A stretch of 64,000 bases of DNA from Noviherbaspirillum soli (GCF_015352955.1 NZ_JACYOX010000018.1:1-64000), one strand, 5' to 3'. Counted from the first letter of the stretch, positions 8,618 through 17,830 are shown. Program-made: numbers and translations. Notes: a model not told the origin generated them from the letters alone.

Positions 8618-9361
8618 TCACACGCCCTTGACCATGCGCTGGCGGCGCGCCTCGTACAGGCACACGCCCGAAGCCACCGACACATTCAGGCTTTCCACCG
8701 AACCCATCATCGGCACGTTGACCAGCAGGTCGCAGGTCTCGCGGGTCAGGCGGCGCATGCCCTCGCCTTCCGAGCCCATCACCAGCGCGGTGCCGCCGCT
8801 GAAGTCGGCCTCGTACAAGCCCTTTTCCGCGTCGTCGGCGGTGCCGATCAGCCAGATGTCGCGCTCCTTGAGCTCGCGCATGGTGCGGGCCAGGTTGGTG
8901 ACGGTGATGTAGGGCACGGTGTCAGCCGCGCCGCTGGCCACCTTGGCGGCAGTGGCATTAAGGCCAACCGCCCTGTCCTTGGGGGCAATGACTGCATGCG
9001 CGCCGGCGCCGTCGGCAACCCGCAGGCAGGCGCCGAGATTGTGGGGATCGGTGATGCCGTCGAGGATCAGCAGCAGCGGCGGGCCGACCACCACATCCAG
9101 CAGTTCGTCGAGATTGCGCGCCAGCGAGATGGCGCCGGCCTTGGCCACCACGCCCTGGTGCCTGCGGCTGCCCACCATGCTCGACAGGCGCTGCTCGTCG
9201 GCCTGGATCACCCGCACGCCGGCGGCCTGCACTGCCCGCAGCAACTCGCGCATGCGCGGGTCGTGACGCCCCGCGTCAACATAGATTTCCTCGATGCTTT
9301 CCGCTTCATGGCGCAGCCGGGCGGTGACGGCGTGGAAGCCGAAAATCAGTTTGCTTTTCAT
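8618..9361 (-). CDS. rlmB: 23S rRNA (guanosine(2251)-2'-O)-methyltransferase RlmB
   Basis: A 247-residue SpoU/TrmH-class (SPOUT) methyltransferase. The substrate-binding N-terminal domain ([23 protein letters not shown]) is followed by the methyltransferase domain with motif 1 [16 protein letters not shown], motif 2 [12 protein letters not shown] and motif 3 [17 protein letters not shown], which form the SAM-binding knot. It modifies G2251 in the peptidyl-transferase region. Its ATG follows the rnr stop with no gap, the usual betaproteobacterial rnr-rlmB operon. Confidence 0.95.
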   Translation of the reverse strand: MKSKLIFGFHAVTARLRHEAESIEEIYVDAGRHDPRMRELLRAVQAAGVRVIQADEQRLSSMVGSRRHQGVVAKAGAISLARNLDELLDVVVGPPLLLILDGITDPHNLGACLRVADGAGAHAVIAPKDRAVGLNATAAKVASGAADTVPYITVTNLARTMRELKERDIWLIGTADDAEKGLYEADFSGGTALVMGSEGEGMRRLTRETCDLLVNVPMMGSVESLNVSVASGVCLYEARRQRMVKGV

Positions 9362-11905
9362 TTACTTTTGTCGTTTCTTCTTGCCGCCGGCCTTGTCGCC
9401 GGCGCTTTTGCGGGAGGTGCGTGCCTTGGGCGCAGCGCCTGCCGCACTGCGTGGCTTGCGGTTGCCGCCATTGCTACTATTGCTGATGTTGTCGGCATTG
9501 CCGCCGCGCGCCTTGTGCGGCGCCTGCCGGGCGTCGACAGCCGTCTCGACCGACGACTCGCCGGCCGGAGCGGCCGGGCTGCTTGCCGGCACGTCGTCCG
9601 CCTTGCCGCGCCTCTTCTTGCGCCCACCCTGCTCGCTGTCTGCCCGCCGCGCCTCGTTCTTCAACTGGGTATGGATGCCAGGCTCGTTGACCAGTCGCAG
9701 GTCGATCTTGCGCGCATCGAGGTCGACCCGGCTGACCTGCACCGTGACCCGGTCGGTCAGCTGGTAGCGCATGCCGGTACGCTCGCCACGCAATTCATGG
9801 CGGGTGTCGTCGTACTGGAAGTAATCGGCGCCCAGTTCGGTCACATGCACCAGTCCCTCGATGAACAGGGTGTCGAGCTGGACGAAGATGCCGAAGGGCG
9901 CAACGCCCGAGATCGTGCCGGTGAACTCTTCGCCCAGACGGTCGCGGATGAAATAGCACTTCAGCCAGGCCTCGACATCGCGCGAAGCCTCGTCGGCGCG
10001 ACGCTCGTTGGCCGAGCAGTGCACGCCCAGCGATTCCCAGATCGCGTAATCGCCATCGAGCTTCTTCTTGCCGCTGGCCTTGTCCTGCGCCGCCTTGCGC
10101 CGGCCGGCCGGCGACAGCTGGGTATTGAGTTCGCTGACCTCGATGCCGCGCGGATCGTAGCGCTTGCCTTGCAGGATCGCCTTGATCGCACGGTGCGTCA
10201 GCAGGTCGGGATAGCGCCGGATCGGGCTGGTGAAGTGGGCATAGGCTTCATAGGACAAGCCGAAGTGGCCGATGTTTTCCGGGCTGTAGACCGCCTGCTG
10301 CATCGAGCGCAGCAGCATGGTCTGCAGCAGCAGCGCATCGGGACGCAGCTTGATCTTCGGCAGCAGCTCGGCATAGTCGGACGCGCTGGGCGAGTCGCCG
10401 CCACCCAGGTTCAGGCCCATCTGCTTCAGGAAGGTGCGCAGCTGGTCCAGCTTTTCCTTGCTCGGGCTGGCATGCACCCGGAACAGCGTCGGGTGCTTGT
10501 GCCGCTCCAGCAGGTCGGCCGCGCAGACATTGGCCGCCAGCATGCATTCCTCGATCAGGCGGTGCGCGTCATTGCGGGTGCGCGGCAGGATCTGCTCGAT
10601 CTTGCCGGCGCCGTTGATGACGATATAGGTTTCGGTGGTTTCGAAATCGATCGCGCCGCGTGCATGGCGGGCCTGCAGCAGCACGTGGAACAGGTCGTAC
10701 AGGTTCTGCAGGTGCGGCACCAGTTCCTGCCGCCGCGCCGCTTCCACGCCGCGGGTATTGGTCAGGATGGCGGCGACCTCGTTGTAGGTCAGGCGCGCGG
10801 CCGAGTGGATCACCGCCGGATAAAACTGGTAAGCCTTGATCTCGCCCTTGGCGGTGACGACCGCGTCGCAGACCAGCGTCAGGCGGTCGACGTTGGGATT
10901 CAGGGAGCACAGCCCGTTCGACAGCTTTTCCGGCAGCATGGGAATCACGCGGCGCGGGAAATACACCGAGGTGCTGCGTTCCAGCGCATCGGCATCGAGC
11001 GCGTCGTTGGGACGCACGTAATGGCTGACGTCGGCAATGGCCACGATCAGGCGGTAGCCCTTGCTGCGGCCGATCTTCACCGGCTCGCAATAGACGGCAT
11101 CGTCGAAGTCGCGGGCATCCTCGCCGTCGATGGTCACCATCGGGATGTCGCGCAGGTCGACCCGGCCGTCCAGGTCGGCCTCGAGCACTTCCGCTGGCAG
11201 CTTGGCAGCCTGCTTTCTGGCCGCGTCGGAAAACTCGTGCGGCACGCCGAACTTGCGCACCGCGATCTCGATCTCCATGCCGGGGTCGTCGATGTCGCCC
11301 AGCACTTCGATCACCCGGCCCACCGGCTGGGTATAACGGGACGGCTGTTCGGTCAGTTCGACGCTCACCACCTGTCCGCTCCTGGCCTTGCCCGGCGAGC
11401 CGGCCAGCAGGATATCCTGGCCGATGCGCTTGTCTTCTGGCACCACGATCCAGGCGCCGTTCTCGTTGAGCAGGCGGCCGATCACACGGCTGTTGGCACG
11501 CTCCACCACTTCGACGATGGTGCCTTCAGGCCGGCCGCGGCGGTCGGTGCCGGAAACGCGCGCCTTCGCCCGGTCGCCATGCAGCACCTTCTGCATTTCC
11601 TTCTCGGACAGGAACAGGTCGTCGCCGCCATCGTCGGGGATCAGGAAGCCGTAGCCGTCCCGGTGCCCGCTGACCCTGCCTTCGACGAAGTTGGGCATAT
11701 GGCTCAGCTTGTAAATGCCGCTGCGCTCCGAGCTGATCTGGCCGTCGCGCTCCATCGCATTCAGCCGGCGCATCAGACCCTCGGTTTCATCGGGTCCCAC
11801 ATGCAGCGCCGCAGCGATGGTGCTGGCGTCTTGCGGTTCGCTTGCGGTACGGAGGATGCCGAGGATGTCTTCGCGGCTGGGTATGGAATAGGGAAATTGG
11901 CTCAA
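9362..11905 (-). CDS. rnr: Ribonuclease R
   Basis: An 847-residue 3'-5' exoribonuclease of the RNB family. In order: an N-terminal helix-turn-helix (residues about 10-75), cold-shock domains with the GYGFLIPDDG motif, the catalytic RNB domain including IDGEDARDFDDAVYCE with the metal-binding aspartates, an S1 domain (EEFTGTISGVAPFGIFVQLD) and a basic low-complexity tail rich in Lys, Arg and Ala. It degrades structured RNA and defective rRNA and tRNA. The likely start is TTG at 11905; no earlier in-frame start fits the family and no clear Shine-Dalgarno site is visible. Confidence 0.94.
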   Translation of the reverse strand: MSQFPYSIPSREDILGILRTASEPQDASTIAAALHVGPDETEGLMRRLNAMERDGQISSERSGIYKLSHMPNFVEGRVSGHRDGYGFLIPDDGGDDLFLSEKEMQKVLHGDRAKARVSGTDRRGRPEGTIVEVVERANSRVIGRLLNENGAWIVVPEDKRIGQDILLAGSPGKARSGQVVSVELTEQPSRYTQPVGRVIEVLGDIDDPGMEIEIAVRKFGVPHEFSDAARKQAAKLPAEVLEADLDGRVDLRDIPMVTIDGEDARDFDDAVYCEPVKIGRSKGYRLIVAIADVSHYVRPNDALDADALERSTSVYFPRRVIPMLPEKLSNGLCSLNPNVDRLTLVCDAVVTAKGEIKAYQFYPAVIHSAARLTYNEVAAILTNTRGVEAARRQELVPHLQNLYDLFHVLLQARHARGAIDFETTETYIVINGAGKIEQILPRTRNDAHRLIEECMLAANVCAADLLERHKHPTLFRVHASPSKEKLDQLRTFLKQMGLNLGGGDSPSASDYAELLPKIKLRPDALLLQTMLLRSMQQAVYSPENIGHFGLSYEAYAHFTSPIRRYPDLLTHRAIKAILQGKRYDPRGIEVSELNTQLSPAGRRKAAQDKASGKKKLDGDYAIWESLGVHCSANERRADEASRDVEAWLKCYFIRDRLGEEFTGTISGVAPFGIFVQLDTLFIEGLVHVTELGADYFQYDDTRHELRGERTGMRYQLTDRVTVQVSRVDLDARKIDLRLVNEPGIHTQLKNEARRADSEQGGRKKRRGKADDVPASSPAAPAGESSVETAVDARQAPHKARGGNADNISNSSNGGNRKPRSAAGAAPKARTSRKSAGDKAGGKKKRQK

Positions 11906-12007
11906 GAGCGTGTGGTGTTGGTGGTTAAAAATTGAGCGGGTAGTGTAACGGACTAAGGCTTCATTCGCCTAGAACTATGCCAGTTGCAAGAAATCGCTCA
12001 AGCCATG

Positions 12008-12035
12008 TTGACTTCGGGGAATTTGTCTCTATAAT
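12008..12035 (+). promoter_or_regulatory. Sigma-70 promoter of the tRNA-Leu gene
   Basis: TTGACT (12008-12013) and a consensus TATAAT (12030-12035) separated by 16 bases, ending 33 bases upstream of the mature tRNA 5' end. A strong match and correctly placed. Confidence 0.85.
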
Positions 12036-12068
12036 GCCAGTCTTCTTTGGGAAGCAGCAGATCCCAAG

Positions 12069-12153
12069 GCCCACGTGGCGGAATTGGTAGACGCGCATGG
12101 TTCAGGTCCATGTGCCGCGAGGTGTGGGGGTTCGAGTCCCTCCGTGGGCACCA
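12069..12153 (+). tRNA. tRNA-Leu (anticodon CAG)
   Basis: The acceptor stem GCCCACG pairs with CGTGGGC, followed by A73 and an encoded CCA. The anticodon arm CATGG-TTCAGGT-CCATG places CAG at positions 34-36. A variable arm with GCCGCGAGGTGT and the T arm GGGGGTTCGAGTCCCTC complete a class II tRNA. A consensus promoter precedes it and an intrinsic terminator follows. Confidence 0.97.
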
Positions 12154-12160
12154 CGATTTG

Positions 12161-12198
12161 AAAGGCCGGTTGACATCGTCAACCGGCCTTTTTCTTTT
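12161..12198 (+). terminator. Intrinsic terminator after tRNA-Leu
   Basis: AAGGCCGGTTGAC and GTCAACCGGCCTT form a 13-base-pair stem with a three-base loop, followed by TTTTTCTTTT. It starts seven bases after the tRNA CCA. The adjacent stretch to 12296 holds nothing else I can recognise. Confidence 0.92.
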
Positions 12199-12296
12199 GG
12201 CGGGCCTGGCGCGCCGTCGAACCTCGATGTCCGATGCCGCCATCGCTTCAGCGGCCCGTGGCAGCGGGGCCGGCAGACCCCGCCGCATGACCATCC

Positions 12297-13319
12297 TCAG
12301 TCGTCGCCAAAGCCTTCCGGATTACCGCTCTGCCAGCGCCAGTGGTCCTCGCACATCTGGCGCATGCCCTTCTCGGCGCGCCATCCCAGCAATTGCGCCG
12401 CCAGGTCCGGCGAGGCGTAGCAGCTGGCGATGTCGCCCGGACGGCGCGGCACAACCTGATACGGCACCGGCCGGCCGCTTGCCTCTTCGAATGCCTTCAC
12501 CGTTTCCAGCACGCTGTATCCCTGCCCGGTGCCGAGATTGACCGTGAAGCCGCCGTCGTGCGCGAACAGGCGGTTCAATGCCGCCACATGGCCCTTGGCA
12601 AGGTCCACCACATGGATGTAGTCACGCACGCCGGTGCCGTCCGGCGTCGGATAGTCATTGCCAAACACCGACAGCTTCTCGCGCCGTCCCACCGCCACCT
12701 GCGCGATGAAGGGCATCAGGTTGTTTGGAATGCCGCGCGGGTCCTCGCCTATCAGCCCGCTCTCATGCGCGCCGACCGGATTGAAATAGCGCAGAACGCC
12801 GATGCGCCAGGAGGCGTCGGAGTGCTCCAGGTCGCCCAGTATCTGTTCCACCATGAGCTTGGAGCGGCCGTAGGGATTGGTGACGGACAGGCGCGCGCTT
12901 TCCACCAGCGGCAATGCCTCCGGGTCGCCATAGACCGTGGCCGAGGAGCTGAACACGAAGACCTTGACGCCGGCATCGGTCAGCGCCTCGAGCAGGTTGA
13001 CGCTGCCGGCCACGTTATTGTCGAAGTACAGCAGCGGCTTTTCCACCGATTCGCCCACTGCCTTCAGGCCGGCGAAATGGATCACCGCATCGACCCGGTG
13101 CCGGGATAACAGCGCGTCCAGAGCGGCACGGTCACGGATGTCGGCCTCGTGCAGCGGGAAGTCCTTGCCGGTGATCTGGCGCACCCGGTCGAGCGCCTTG
13201 CGCGAACTGTTGCAGAGGTTGTCCAGCGCGACGATATCAAACCCGCTCTGCAGCAGTTCGACGCAGGTATGCGAGCCGATGAATCCGGAAGCTCCGGTCA
13301 CGAGTATGGTTTTTGGCAT
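12297..13319 (-). CDS. galE: UDP-glucose 4-epimerase
   Basis: A 340-residue extended short-chain dehydrogenase that interconverts UDP-glucose and UDP-galactose. The NAD-binding motif TGASGFIGSHTC is at residues 8-19, the catalytic YGRSK motif is in NPYGRSKLMVEQIL, and the sugar-binding segment VGAHESGLIGEDPRGIPNNL is diagnostic of GalE. I placed the start at 13319, where MPKTILVTGASGF matches the family; the frame remains open for 28 further codons without a matching sequence. Divergent from the VanZ-like gene. It can supply UDP-galactose to the exopolysaccharide pathway. Confidence 0.95.
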   Translation of the reverse strand: MPKTILVTGASGFIGSHTCVELLQSGFDIVALDNLCNSSRKALDRVRQITGKDFPLHEADIRDRAALDALLSRHRVDAVIHFAGLKAVGESVEKPLLYFDNNVAGSVNLLEALTDAGVKVFVFSSSATVYGDPEALPLVESARLSVTNPYGRSKLMVEQILGDLEHSDASWRIGVLRYFNPVGAHESGLIGEDPRGIPNNLMPFIAQVAVGRREKLSVFGNDYPTPDGTGVRDYIHVVDLAKGHVAALNRLFAHDGGFTVNLGTGQGYSVLETVKAFEEASGRPVPYQVVPRRPGDIASCYASPDLAAQLLGWRAEKGMRQMCEDHWRWQSGNPEGFGDD

Positions 13320-13448
13320 AGAGAGGAAAGCCTTGTGAAGGTGGAATACGGGATAGCCATGTGCCGCAGGCGGCAACGCGCGTGCCATTTTACTCGCGTA
13401 CAATCCGCCTCCACCCGGGTCTGATCAAGTTTGACGCTCCCCTCTCCC

Positions 13449-14693
13449 ATGCCGCACGACCTTCCTCTCGTTACGCCCCTCGTTCCCGCCCGCTCCGCAT
13501 GGCGCATGCTGGCCGCCCTGCTTTGCTATGCCGCGCTGCTGGCCTACGGCAGCCTGTATCCGTTTGCGCACTGGCACGCGCCGGAACTGCCGGCAATGGC
13601 ATTTCTGCTGATCTGGCCGGCCCATCTCGACAAGGCGGACGTGCTGCAGAATGTGCTGGTGTATGCACCCTTCGGGCTGCTCGCTGCACTCTGGCTGGCA
13701 GGGACGATGCGCGCCACGCGGGCGGCGCTGCTGGCCACCCTGATGGGAAGCGGACTCAGCCTTGCCATGGAGTGCCTGCAGCAGTTCAACCCGGCGCGGG
13801 TCGCTTCGCCGGTCGATATCGCGATGAATGCGCTGGGCAGCGGCCTGGGGGCCCTGCTCGCCGGCACCATGCTGCGGCATACGCTGTCCGGTGCGCTGAC
13901 GCTGGCCTGGCGCGACCGCTGGTTCCGACAAGGCGCGCTTGCCAATACCGGATTGGTGATCGTGTGCCTGTGGCTGCTGTCGCAAACCAGCCCGCTGGTG
14001 CCGACCCTGGATGTAAGCCATCTGCGCCGCGCCCTGTCCGGCCTGTGGCATGCGCTGCATGATCCGCAACTCATCGTCATGGCGCAGTTGCTGACCTACG
14101 CCTGCCTGTTCACCAGCATGAGCGCGATGGTCCTGCTGCTGGCGCGTCCGGGCAAGCCGGCGCTGGCGCTGTTCGCGCTGACGCTGCTGTCGCTGCTGGC
14201 GGCCAAGGCGCTCATCGTTGGCCGGGTGCTGTCGCTCGAGGCTTGCGCCGGCGCCTGCATCGCGCTGCTGGCAAGCCTGCTGCTGCGCCATCTGCCGCTG
14301 CGGATTCTGCCGTGGCTGGGCATGCTGACGATCGTGCTCGGGTTTACGGTTGCGGAACTGGCGCCGGGCGCGCCGTGGATGGTGGCGACCTTCAACTGGA
14401 CGCTGTTTGCCGGCCAGATGCACAGCGTCGCCGGCCTGTCGAACATTCTCGAACTGCTGTGGCTGTTCATGGCGCTGGCCTGGTTCTTGCGCATCGCGCG
14501 GCCCAACGGCGGAGCGCGGCGAACGGCATTCGCTGGCGCCGTACTGACCGCCGTGGCGGTATTTGCGCTCGAATGGCAGCAGCAATGGCATGGCCGCTAT
14601 GGCGACATCACCCAGGTCATGCTGTGTGTGGCGGGCTGGATCATTCCGTGGTGCGTGCCAGCGTCAGACCGCCCGATCGATCCGCCTATTTGA
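13449..14693 (+). CDS. VanZ-like integral membrane protein
   Basis: About 414 residues with roughly ten hydrophobic helices. The N-terminal part contains the VanZ-family signature: ALLAYGSLYPFAHW, then DKADVLQNVLVYAPFGLLAALW and SLAMECLQQFNPARVASPVDIAMNALGSGLG. VanZ-type proteins are membrane proteins of poorly known function; the original VanZ gives teicoplanin resistance. Here VanZ is followed by a second membrane half (from about residue 160). The ATG at 13449 is used; a TTG at 13431 is also possible and neither has a clear ribosome binding site. It ends eight bases inside the convergent transglycosylase gene. VanZ-like proteins often occur near exosortase loci. Confidence 0.8.
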   Translation: MPHDLPLVTPLVPARSAWRMLAALLCYAALLAYGSLYPFAHWHAPELPAMAFLLIWPAHLDKADVLQNVLVYAPFGLLAALWLAGTMRATRAALLATLMGSGLSLAMECLQQFNPARVASPVDIAMNALGSGLGALLAGTMLRHTLSGALTLAWRDRWFRQGALANTGLVIVCLWLLSQTSPLVPTLDVSHLRRALSGLWHALHDPQLIVMAQLLTYACLFTSMSAMVLLLARPGKPALALFALTLLSLLAAKALIVGRVLSLEACAGACIALLASLLLRHLPLRILPWLGMLTIVLGFTVAELAPGAPWMVATFNWTLFAGQMHSVAGLSNILELLWLFMALAWFLRIARPNGGARRTAFAGAVLTAVAVFALEWQQQWHGRYGDITQVMLCVAGWIIPWCVPASDRPIDPPI

Positions 14694-15597
14694 CGCCCGG
14701 AGAGCCGGGAGAACCGGAAGAGGCGGCAAGGATGGGCGAAGCCTGCACCAGTCCTTCCCGGTAAGGATGGGTGGTCTTGCGGTAGAGCGCGGTGATGCGG
14801 CGCACATAGTCGCGGGTTTCCGGGTAAGGCGGAATGCCGCGATAACGCTCCACCGCTCGCTCGCCTGCATTGTAGGCAGCCGCCACCAGCGGCACATTGC
14901 CCTTGAAAAACGCCAGCAGCCACTGCAGGTACGCGACCCCGCCCTTGATGTTGTCTTCGGCGTTGAAGGCGTCCTTGACGCGGAAGCGCTGCGCGGTTTC
15001 GGGGATCAGCTGCATCAGGCCCTGCGCATTCCTTGGCGACACCGCCTTGGCATTGAAGCCGGATTCCACGGCAATGAATGCCAGCACCAGTTCCGGATCG
15101 ATTTCATATTTGAATGACACCTTGCCGACCGTGTTGTAGATATGGCCGCGCGGATAGTTCGGCGCCGCGCCAGCTGGCACGGAGACTGCGGCAACGGCTG
15201 GCGGCGGCACCATGCAGGGCGGGACGACGGGCTTGATGGAAGCGAGCTGGCGCATGGTGGCCGCCTGCGCATGCCCCTGCTCGGCGGCCAGCCCAAACAG
15301 ATGCGCTGCAATGCCGTCATCGCGCGCAACGCCACGACCGTTGGCATACATCCATGCCAGCCCGTACTGCCCATCGGCATTGCCGGCCCTGGCCGCCGCG
15401 CAATACAGATCGATGGCGCGGGCATAATCGCGCGGCACGCCTTCCGCATGCTCATAACGTGCAGCCTCTTCGACCAATGCCTGCGGCTTGCGGCTACCCT
15501 GACCGTACCCGGCGCCTGCGCTGTCGGCGTGCGCTGCCATGCTGCCGGACAACACGGCGACGCTACAGACAAACCTGGCGAAAAGCGGAAAACGCAT
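14686..15597 (-). CDS. Lytic transglycosylase with Sel1-like repeats
   Basis: A 303-residue exported protein. Signal peptide at residues 1-25 (ending MAAHA-DS), then two Sel1/TPR-like repeats (ALVEEAARYEHAEGVPRDYARA; GLAWMYANGRGVARDD), then an SLT domain with the catalytic glutamate in AFIAVESGFN, the GLMQLIP motif and NIKGGVAYLQWLL, AAYNAGE. It would cleave peptidoglycan between MurNAc and GlcNAc, forming 1,6-anhydro products. The ATG at 15597, after GAAAGG, gives the proper signal peptide. Related transglycosylases assist assembly of envelope-spanning machines, and this one is next to the exopolysaccharide region. Confidence 0.88.
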   Translation of the reverse strand: MRFPLFARFVCSVAVLSGSMAAHADSAGAGYGQGSRKPQALVEEAARYEHAEGVPRDYARAIDLYCAAARAGNADGQYGLAWMYANGRGVARDDGIAAHLFGLAAEQGHAQAATMRQLASIKPVVPPCMVPPPAVAAVSVPAGAAPNYPRGHIYNTVGKVSFKYEIDPELVLAFIAVESGFNAKAVSPRNAQGLMQLIPETAQRFRVKDAFNAEDNIKGGVAYLQWLLAFFKGNVPLVAAAYNAGERAVERYRGIPPYPETRDYVRRITALYRKTTHPYREGLVQASPILAASSGSPGSPGVK

Positions 15598-15916
15598 GAA
15601 ACGACCTTTCAATAAGATTCTTGTTGACCGAATTCGCATCGGCCACGCAGAACACATGCGATAATTTAATTATATTCTTTGCAACTTTCTATGCAAAATC
15701 TCTGCCTGGCATTGAGTAAGCCATGCTGCGCTGGGCGTTTTTAGGACATGATGCCGACAAACGACTGAAGTGATGTGATATTTGCAACTTCCTGTTGCGT
15801 GGCATCAAAGCAATAGCAAGCAGATATCATTCTGATTGTCAACTTTGAATCGCATTCTGTTAGTATTTGAGTAGACGGTTAAAATTACGTCAATTGAAGA
15901 TACGGGAGTTCACAAC
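15598..15916. other. AT-rich divergent regulatory region
   Basis: This 319-base gap separates the transglycosylase (minus) from the HprK-related operon (plus). It is clearly AT-rich. It holds two related TTTGCAACTT elements, an insert reading TGGCATTGAGTAAGC (15707-15721) with GG-N10-GC spacing on the plus strand, and a weak -35/-10 pair TTGTCA (15836-15841) and TAGTAT (15861-15866) with a long 19-base spacer. No coding sequence is apparent. Confidence 0.5.
15678..15800. repeat. Two related TTTGCA-type elements (candidate operators)
   Basis: TTTGCAACTTTCTATGCAAA (15678-15697) is an inverted repeat with 6-bp arms TTTGCA/TGCAAA and eight bases between. TTTGCAACTTCCTGTTGCGT (15781-15800) repeats its left half almost exactly and keeps a partial right arm. 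The pair, 103 bases apart in a divergent intergenic region, looks like two binding sites for a dimeric regulator; that is inference. Confidence 0.4.
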
Positions 15917-16615
15917 ATGACGATGGAAAATTCTGGACATGAGGAAACGGGTCGCCAGCCGGAAAACGGCGCAGCGGCGACGCCTCCGCAGGTGCGTAAT
16001 CCATCGCGCCGCAGGTTCACCCGGGCTGGCGTGGGTGCATCCGCGGTCATTCTGACGCTTACCAGTCGTTCCGCGCTGGCGCAGGTCGCCTGCAAGTCCC
16101 CTTCCGGCTTTGCTTCCGCGAACCTGAGCCAGCAGAACACCGAGGCGGCCGCCTGCGATGGCATTACCGCGGCCAACTGGCTGGACCCGAACCGCAAGTG
16201 GCCTGTGCCCAAGGAAACACGCTTCATCGACATCTTCGGCAGTTCCAGCCTGATGTTTCGCACTGGTGCGCCGCAAAAATTCTACGACGCCTTTCCCAGC
16301 CGCGCCGACAAGAAGGACTTGCCGCCAGGCCAGGCGGCCAAGAGCACTTCTCTGGACGAGGCGACGCTGTACGACGCATTGAATGGCGGCGAAACGCCGG
16401 CAGTCGTGAAGTCCATCATCGCCGCTTACCTCAACTTCAAGGCCGGCCTGAATAAATATCCGACAGACCTGCAGGCCATCGCCATCTTCAAGGAATGGCA
16501 GGCCAATGGCATTTACACGCCCAGCGCCGGCATCAGGTGGGGTGAAGACGACATCATGAGCTACCTGGGCGCCACCCAGGGCCTGCCATTCACGCAACCG
16601 CGCAAGCTCGGCTGA
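15917..16615 (+). CDS. Tat-type exported protein of unknown function heading the HprK-related operon
   Basis: A 232-residue protein I do not recognise by family. It starts with a polar N-region, then SRRRFTRAG, which fits the twin-arginine motif (S-R-R-x-F), a hydrophobic stretch VGASAVILTLTSRSALAQ and a likely cleavage after ALA at about residue 55. The mature part has two Cys residues (VACKSP and AACDG) and a mostly polar, folded-looking sequence with IDIFGSSS and GIRWGEDDIMSYLGATQG near the end. There is no PEP-CTERM tail. It is the first gene of an operon with PqqD-like, HPr-kinase-like and nucleotidyltransferase genes, and could be the target handled by them; this is inference. GGGAG ten bases before the ATG supports the start. 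Confidence 0.75.
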   Translation: MTMENSGHEETGRQPENGAAATPPQVRNPSRRRFTRAGVGASAVILTLTSRSALAQVACKSPSGFASANLSQQNTEAAACDGITAANWLDPNRKWPVPKETRFIDIFGSSSLMFRTGAPQKFYDAFPSRADKKDLPPGQAAKSTSLDEATLYDALNGGETPAVVKSIIAAYLNFKAGLNKYPTDLQAIAIFKEWQANGIYTPSAGIRWGEDDIMSYLGATQGLPFTQPRKLG

Positions 16616-16637
16616 TGCAACTGCATTCTGCGTCCAG

Positions 16638-16910
16638 ATGAACTGGAAGCTGCGCGCCGGGCAGCGCCTGCGCATGCTGTCGGACGCCGAGGAAACGGTT
16701 GTCTACAACGACCTCTCCGGCGACACCCATCTACTGAGCGGCATCGCGGCCAGCCTGCTGGAACGGCTGCGGCAAGGCCCTGCGGATCGCGACAGCCTGG
16801 CCGCCTTTCTCGCCAGCGAATGGGAGCTGGACGCCGACGACGCACCTGCCACGCTGGCCGAGCAACTGCTGTCCGAACTTGCCGCCCTCAGCCTGATTGA
16901 GCACACCTGA
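16638..16910 (+). CDS. PqqD family protein of the HPr-rel-A system
   Basis: Small protein of 90 residues with the PqqD-like winged fold: the beta-hairpin VVYNDLSGDTHLLSGIAASLLERL is typical of PqqD homologues, which bind and present peptides to modifying enzymes in PQQ and other RiPP pathways. It lies 22 bases after the exported-protein gene and two bases before the HprK-like gene. This trio matches the gene neighbourhood known as the HprK-related kinase A (HPr-rel-A) system, whose reaction is not known. A peptide-chaperone role is inferred from the fold. Confidence 0.82.
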   Translation: MNWKLRAGQRLRMLSDAEETVVYNDLSGDTHLLSGIAASLLERLRQGPADRDSLAAFLASEWELDADDAPATLAEQLLSELAALSLIEHT

Positions 16911-16912
16911 CC

Positions 16913-17830
16913 TTGAAGATTTCCGAACTGCCAGACGCCGACCTGCGCTTGCGTTTGATGGCCGATGGCGTGTATTTCCGTACCGGGACTTTCACTGCCT
17001 GCCTGCGCACCCGCCTCGACCGGGTGGCGGACTCCTTCGGCCTGCTCTACAGCGACTACCCGCTTGTTGACGGCCCCTTTGCCGACTTCCACGTCGAACT
17101 CGCGCCGCCGCGCGGCTTGCGTCGCTGGTTCAGGCCGCAGGTGGACTTCATCGCCGACGGCCATGCGCCGTTCGCCGCGCTTCCCGCCAGCCAGGCATTC
17201 CCGATGTTCGAATGGGGACTGAACTGGTGCGTCTCCAGCCATGCGCATCATTACCTGATCATTCATGCCGCCGTGATCGAAAAGAATGGCCATGCCGCCA
17301 TCCTTCCGGCGCCTCCCGGCTCGGGCAAGAGCACCCTGTGCGCCGCACTGATCCATCATGGCTGGCGGCTGCTGTCGGATGAATTGACGCTGATCCGCCG
17401 TGATGACGGCGCGCTGGTTCCCTTGCCCAGGCCGGTGAGCCTGAAGAATGCCTCGATCGATGTGATCAAGCGCTACGTGCCGCATGCCACCTTCAGCCCC
17501 AGCGTAATGGATACGGTCAAGGGAACAGTGGCGCAGATGAAGGCGCCAAGCCGCAGCATCGAATGCGCCGACCAGGTTGCCAGGCCCGGATGGATCGTGT
17601 TTCCGCGCTATGAGGCAAATGCAGCGCTCTCGCTGGCGCCGGTGCCGCGCAGCCGCGCCTTCATGCGGGTGGCCGACAATGCCTTCAATTACACCCGGCT
17701 CGGTGCGGCCGGCTTCGAAGCGCTCAGAGGCGTCGTTGCGCACTCCGATTGCTACGACTTCCGTTACAGCAGGCTTGACGAAGCGATTGCCGCATTCGAC
17801 CAGCTGGCGAGCCAGGCAGGCGCGCGGTGA
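16913..17830 (+). CDS. HprK-related kinase A
   Basis: A 305-residue protein related to the C-terminal domain of HPr kinase/phosphorylase. The P-loop LPAPPGSGKSTLC is at about residues 131-143, followed by LLSDELTLIRR, which in HprK-like folds supplies the acidic metal and phosphate site. HIHAA-like LIIHAAVIEKNG precedes the P-loop as in true HprK. There is no HPr, ptsI or ptsN gene nearby, so phosphorylation of HPr is unlikely; the substrate might be the first gene's product or a small molecule. The start is TTG at 16913, two bases after the upstream stop, and the end overlaps the next gene by four bases. Confidence 0.86.
   Translation: MKISELPDADLRLRLMADGVYFRTGTFTACLRTRLDRVADSFGLLYSDYPLVDGPFADFHVELAPPRGLRRWFRPQVDFIADGHAPFAALPASQAFPMFEWGLNWCVSSHAHHYLIIHAAVIEKNGHAAILPAPPGSGKSTLCAALIHHGWRLLSDELTLIRRDDGALVPLPRPVSLKNASIDVIKRYVPHATFSPSVMDTVKGTVAQMKAPSRSIECADQVARPGWIVFPRYEANAALSLAPVPRSRAFMRVADNAFNYTRLGAAGFEALRGVVAHSDCYDFRYSRLDEAIAAFDQLASQAGAR

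Noticed and set aside
8605-8633. Hairpin across the rlmB stop (GGTCAAGG with CCTTGACC)
   Set aside because: No T-run on the minus strand and part of the coding sequence; not convincing as a terminator.
8996-11935. Long open frame (about 980 codons) on the plus strand across rnr and rlmB
   Set aside because: It is antisense to two clear genes; long antisense frames are usual in GC-rich DNA and its sequence is low-complexity His/Gln/Arg-rich.
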